Shown: positions 12,187 to 14,164 of the stretch, one piece after another
Position numbering within the stretch: position 1 is the first letter of the stretch
Layout: every line of letters begins with the position of its first letter
Source of the DNA: Bacteroidales bacterium
GTDB taxonomy: Bacteria; Bacteroidota; Bacteroidia; Bacteroidales; P3
Assembly (NCBI GenBank): GCA_900771365.1
Contig: CAAGNU010000337.1
Span: forward strand, 1 to 14,164
Length of the DNA: 14,164 bases
Reading direction: 5' to 3'
The notes under the pieces: model-generated
Seen by the model: only the letters and a program-made list of their open reading frames with translations
Database searches by the model: none
Told to the model about the DNA's origin: nothing
Program-made: the position numbers and the translations under genes

Positions 12187-12327
12187 ATGCACTACACCAT
12201 CACCCTCGGCCACCAGCGACGCATGATCTCACTCCTGCCCAGCATCGACATCTACTGGCACCAGATTGGCACCCACGGCATCATGCTCTCATGGCTCGTC
12301 TGGTACATCGAGTTCGACTTCTCCTGA
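12187..12327 (+). CDS. Small hypothetical protein, 46 aa
   Basis: ATG at 12187 opens a 46-codon frame ending with TGA at 12325-12327. It begins MHYTITLGHQRRMI and ends with GIMLSWLVWYIEFDFS, an aromatic, hydrophobic C-terminus. It lies between two credible genes with short gaps (23 and 26 bp) and in the accaccacATG start context. There is no homology argument. Possibly a peripheral membrane or phage-accessory peptide. Confidence 0.5.
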   Translation: MHYTITLGHQRRMISLLPSIDIYWHQIGTHGIMLSWLVWYIEFDFS

Positions 12328-12353
12328 CATCAACCCTCTAACCCCACACCACA

Positions 12354-12518
12354 ATGACCACCATCTGCAAAGTCCTCCTCCTCATCATCGCCAACCTCTT
12401 CGCCTGCTGGATCCTCCTCGCAGCCTTCGCCCTCGGCTACCAATACGCAAAGTACACCACATTCGGCATAGCAGAAGGATATTATCACATCACACAAAAA
12501 GCAATCACCGCTATATGA
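12354..12518 (+). CDS. Small single-pass membrane protein, 54 aa
   Basis: ATG at 12354 (cacacaATG? context ccacaATG) and TGA at 12516-12518 frame 54 codons. Residues 5-28 are strongly hydrophobic (CKVLLLIIANLFACWILLAA), preceded by a short N-terminus and followed by a polar, Tyr-rich tail (YQYAKYTTFGIAEGYYHITQ). It could be a single-pass protein with the N-terminus inside. It overlaps the next gene by ATGA (12515-12518). Not a known holin by pattern. Confidence 0.6.
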   Translation: MTTICKVLLLIIANLFACWILLAAFALGYQYAKYTTFGIAEGYYHITQKAITAI

Positions 12519-12781
12519 CCAAGTATTTCTCCATCCACCTGTGGCAAAAGTCACACACAGATGAACCACCTCGCTCAACCTACGCCACGATAGCATCAGT
12601 CAGCAAAGCCGACTTCGAGCGTCAACTTGCCGACCTAACACGAGGCTGCGAAGATTGGAGCATCGTAGAAATCCCGAAAGATTTATTTAATTCATACAAC
12701 AATCAAAACGACAATGAACCTCAAAAACATTCACATCGGTACACAACTCCGAACCAACCACGGCGAACTAATCACCGTTGA
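12515..12781 (+). CDS. Small hypothetical protein, 88 aa
   Basis: Starts in an ATGA overlap with the membrane-protein gene. The first 60 residues (MTKYFSIHLWQKSHTDE, later ADFERQLADLTRGCEDWSIV) form a plausible small folded unit. The last 22 codons overlap the next gene in another frame and are low-complexity (Asn/Gln/Arg rich), so they may carry little information. No family recognised. Confidence 0.55.
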   Translation: MTKYFSIHLWQKSHTDEPPRSTYATIASVSKADFERQLADLTRGCEDWSIVEIPKDLFNSYNNQNDNEPQKHSHRYTTPNQPRRTNHR

Positions 12782-13163
12782 GAGCATATCCACCAAGCAT
12801 CAGCACCGCAAGGTAGGCTACCACCGCGAAGGCGACCCATATCACATCAAGTACGTCCGTCTCGCGCAATGCGAGATAGTCACCACGCCAATCACTCCAG
12901 AACTGCTCGAAGCTAACGGATGGAAAGTGAACTACTACCCATACCCAGAGGGCAATCACGACGAACCTTACTACGCCACGCTTGGCAAAGGGGAAAGACG
13001 AGCAGAGTTCAAGTTCGGTCGCAACTCTCTAAACATCTGGCTCGACTACGACGATAACTACCACGATGCCATCGATCCCGTCCTGCATCTTAGATGTTGC
13101 AACACCGCCGAACATCTGGCAGCAGCCTTCGCACTTGTAGGCGTTGATTACGAACTAAAATAA
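12714..13163 (+). CDS. Hypothetical phage protein, 149 aa
   Basis: Mixed alpha/beta. It begins with a short beta part (LKNIHIGTQLRTNHGELITV) followed by PITPELLEANGWKVNYYPYP, then a basic to acidic stretch with RAEFKFGRNSLNIWLDYD, and an ending with a Cys pair (LHLRCCNTAEHLAAAFALVG). The order, with an early beta barrel-like element and an ITPELLE..GW helix, is common in hypothetical proteins of Bacteroidetes phages. ATG at 12714 (acgacaATG) gives this full pattern. Function unknown. Confidence 0.75.
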   Translation: MNLKNIHIGTQLRTNHGELITVESISTKHQHRKVGYHREGDPYHIKYVRLAQCEIVTTPITPELLEANGWKVNYYPYPEGNHDEPYYATLGKGERRAEFKFGRNSLNIWLDYDDNYHDAIDPVLHLRCCNTAEHLAAAFALVGVDYELK

Positions 13164-13188
13164 AACAACCCCTTAAAAACAAAACATT

Positions 13189-13491
13189 ATGAACTATCCA
13201 ATCAACAAGAAGTGCATTATCCGCACCAACCGCGCAGGCGTATTCTTCGCCACCCTTTCCGAGTTTGACGCAACCAATCGTATCGCAACCCTTACCGACT
13301 GCCGCCGCCTGTGGTACTGGTCTGGTGCAGCGTCATTATCGCAGCTCGCCAACGAAGGCGTGAAGAATCCAGATGCTTGCAAGTTTACCGTAGTAGTACC
13401 TCAAATGCAGGTAATGGAGGTTATCGAAATCATCCCTTGTACTGACAAGGCAATCAATAACATCGAAGGAGTGCGAGTATGGAAGAAGTGA
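13189..13491 (+). CDS. DUF6948-like small phage protein, 100 aa
   Basis: The residues RAGVFFATLSEFDATNRIAT (15-34) and then RRLWYWSGAASLSQLANEG (39-57), KFTVVVPQMQV and EIIPCT show the pattern of a small family that I know from Bacteroidetes phages (GVFFG.l......r.iWYWdGAaSLsq.a.eG, later EIIPcT), which I think is DUF6948. The fold is probably a small beta sandwich. Function unknown. ATG at 13189 follows a 25-bp A-rich leader. It overlaps the next gene by 13 bp. Confidence 0.75.
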   Translation: MNYPINKKCIIRTNRAGVFFATLSEFDATNRIATLTDCRRLWYWSGAASLSQLANEGVKNPDACKFTVVVPQMQVMEVIEIIPCTDKAINNIEGVRVWKK

Positions 13492-14090
13492 TTAAGAAGT
13501 TTCTTGCCGTAAGCTCTGGCTATGGCTCTGGCGATGGCTATGGCGATGGCGATGGCTCTGGCGATGGCTCTGGCGATGGCTATGGCTATGGCTATGGCTA
13601 TGGCGATGGCTATGGCTATGGCGATGGTCTAAAGCAATTCAATGGCGAAGATGTTTATTGTATTGATGGCATACCATGCCTATTTGATTCCATTAAAGGC
13701 AATTTCGCGCAAGTGCGTATAATCAACGATGACTTCTCGCTAAGGTCTTGCTATGTCGCAAAAGAGGGTAATTACTTCGCTCATGGCGATTCCCTCGCAG
13801 AGGCTCTTTCAAGCGCAAGGCAGAAATACAATGAGAATCGCCCACTATCCGAAAGGATAGAGTCATTCAAGGAGGCGTTTCCTTCTTTGGAAAGCGAGGG
13901 CACGGGAGAGGATTTCTTCTCATGGCATCATGTGCTTACGGGTTCCTGTGAGTTTGGGAGACGAGAGTTCTGCAAGCAGCATGGCATAGAACTCAATGCC
14001 ACTTACACCGCAGGCTACTTCCTTGAGCTTACCAAGGATAGCTTCGGCTCGGATGCGATAGAGCAGACTATGAAGGCTTATGAGGATTGA
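13479..14090 (+). CDS. Protein with a Gly-rich hexanucleotide-coded repeat, 203 aa
   Basis: After 11 residues the protein holds a low-complexity segment (14-50) in which glycine alternates with Tyr, Asp or Ser. A folded C-terminal domain follows: DGIPCLFDSIKGNFAQVRI, LRSCYVAKEGNYFAHG, FFSWHHVLTGSCEFGRREFC and TKDSFGSDAIEQ. I know this domain layout from hypothetical proteins in Bacteroidetes and Firmicutes phages and mobile elements; function is unknown to me. The conserved WHH..TGSC.fGR motif could be an active or metal-binding site. It overlaps the previous gene by 13 bp. Base composition is less C-rich than most of the window, and many of its codons differ from the early operon's. Confidence 0.8.
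   Translation: MEEVIKKFLAVSSGYGSGDGYGDGDGSGDGSGDGYGYGYGYGDGYGYGDGLKQFNGEDVYCIDGIPCLFDSIKGNFAQVRIINDDFSLRSCYVAKEGNYFAHGDSLAEALSSARQKYNENRPLSERIESFKEAFPSLESEGTGEDFFSWHHVLTGSCEFGRREFCKQHGIELNATYTAGYFLELTKDSFGSDAIEQTMKAYED
13518..13628 (+). repeat. Hexanucleotide-type repeat GGC-(TAT/GAT/TCT)
   Basis: Eighteen successive GGC codons, each followed by TAT, GAT or TCT, then a final GGT. Because the unit is 6 bp, copy-number changes would keep the frame. It encodes a flexible or beta-rich Gly-X stretch. Confidence 0.9.
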
Positions 14091-14091
14091 C

Positions 14092-14099
14092 TATCTTTG
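14092..14099 (+). promoter_or_regulatory. Candidate promoter -7 element for the next gene
   Basis: TATCTTTG matches the Bacteroidetes -7 consensus TAnnTTTG perfectly and lies just after the stop of the 13479 gene, 24 bp before an ATG at 14124. No TTTG stands at the -33 position. The cactcaaaaaaat that follows looks like a leader. It suggests a new transcription unit cut off by the window edge. Confidence 0.5.
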
Positions 14100-14123
14100 C
14101 CACTCAAAAAAATCGCAGCGAGT

Positions 14124-14148
14124 ATGAGATTCAGTAAGGACAATCAGC
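14124..14148 (+). CDS. Start of a truncated gene at the contig end
   Basis: ATG at 14124 begins MRFSKDNQ before the frame runs into adapter sequence at 14149. Only eight codons are genuine, so no function can be given. It follows the candidate promoter at 14092. Confidence 0.35.
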
Positions 14149-14164
14149 AGATCGGAAGAGCACA
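14149..14164 (+). other. Illumina adapter sequence left on the contig end
   Basis: AGATCGGAAGAGCACA equals the first 16 bases of the Illumina TruSeq read-1 adapter. It is the last sequence in the window, where an untrimmed read end would be. It is not biological and should be removed. Confidence 0.95.

Noticed and set aside
1..14164. Retron, diversity-generating retroelement or toxin-antitoxin defence system
   Set aside because: No reverse transcriptase motifs and no recognisable toxin or defence gene; the small genes are too undefined to be assigned to such systems.

Overview
The window looks like the early, DNA-metabolism part of a bacteriophage or prophage of a Bacteroidetes (Bacteroidales-like) host. 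The evidence for the host is indirect: start codons lack Shine-Dalgarno sequences and sit in an aacaATG or ccacaATG context, there are perfect TAnnTTTG -7 promoter elements, and several small proteins are of types common in Bacteroidetes phages. The evidence for a phage is a tightly packed one-direction run of small genes with ATGA stop-start overlaps around a RecT-like annealing protein, a PD-(D/E)XK exonuclease, an SNF2 helicase, an HU-like protein, a VRR-NUC nuclease, a DUF4373 replication protein and a DnaC-like helicase loader. No structural or lysis genes are seen.

Layout. 1-317 (minus) is a truncated HTH repressor-like gene. It faces an AT-rich divergent promoter/operator region (318-546) with mirror-image -7 boxes inside a 12-bp inverted repeat. 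573-3343 (plus) holds small hypothetical genes, a small membrane protein, a four-cysteine protein and a helix-turn-helix protein, separated by a tRNA-like folded element (1534-1644), an AT-rich stretch bracketed by GC-rich inverted repeats (1954-2060), a hairpin-rich gap (2325-2560) and a 41-bp direct repeat. 3366-6357 is the recombination block: RecT-like protein, coiled-coil partner, PD-(D/E)XK nuclease. 6653-8219 is an SNF2 helicase whose first 27 codons are out of frame because of a 7-bp tandem duplication. 8288-10531 contains two unknown proteins, HU/IHF and VRR-NUC. 10562-12163 is the replication-initiation block. 12187-14090 is a set of accessory small genes, less C-rich than the rest and including a protein with a Gly-Tyr-Asp-Ser repeat. 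The last 16 bases are Illumina adapter, so the right edge is an assembly artefact.

Working together: the annealing protein, exonuclease and helicase would give single-strand-annealing recombination of the Red/RecET kind. DUF4373 and DnaC-like proteins would recruit the host replicative helicase. The HTH protein and divergent promoters would switch the early operon, which suggests a temperate element.

The most unusual signal is a family of short palindromic elements (CCCCCGTTCC, then a covarying hairpin, usually then TCA). They occur as clusters in three places: in frame in the tail of the RecT-like protein, in frame inside the helicase between its conserved motifs, and in the gap before 8910. 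A second hairpin family with invariant loop GTACAT occurs four times, always between genes.
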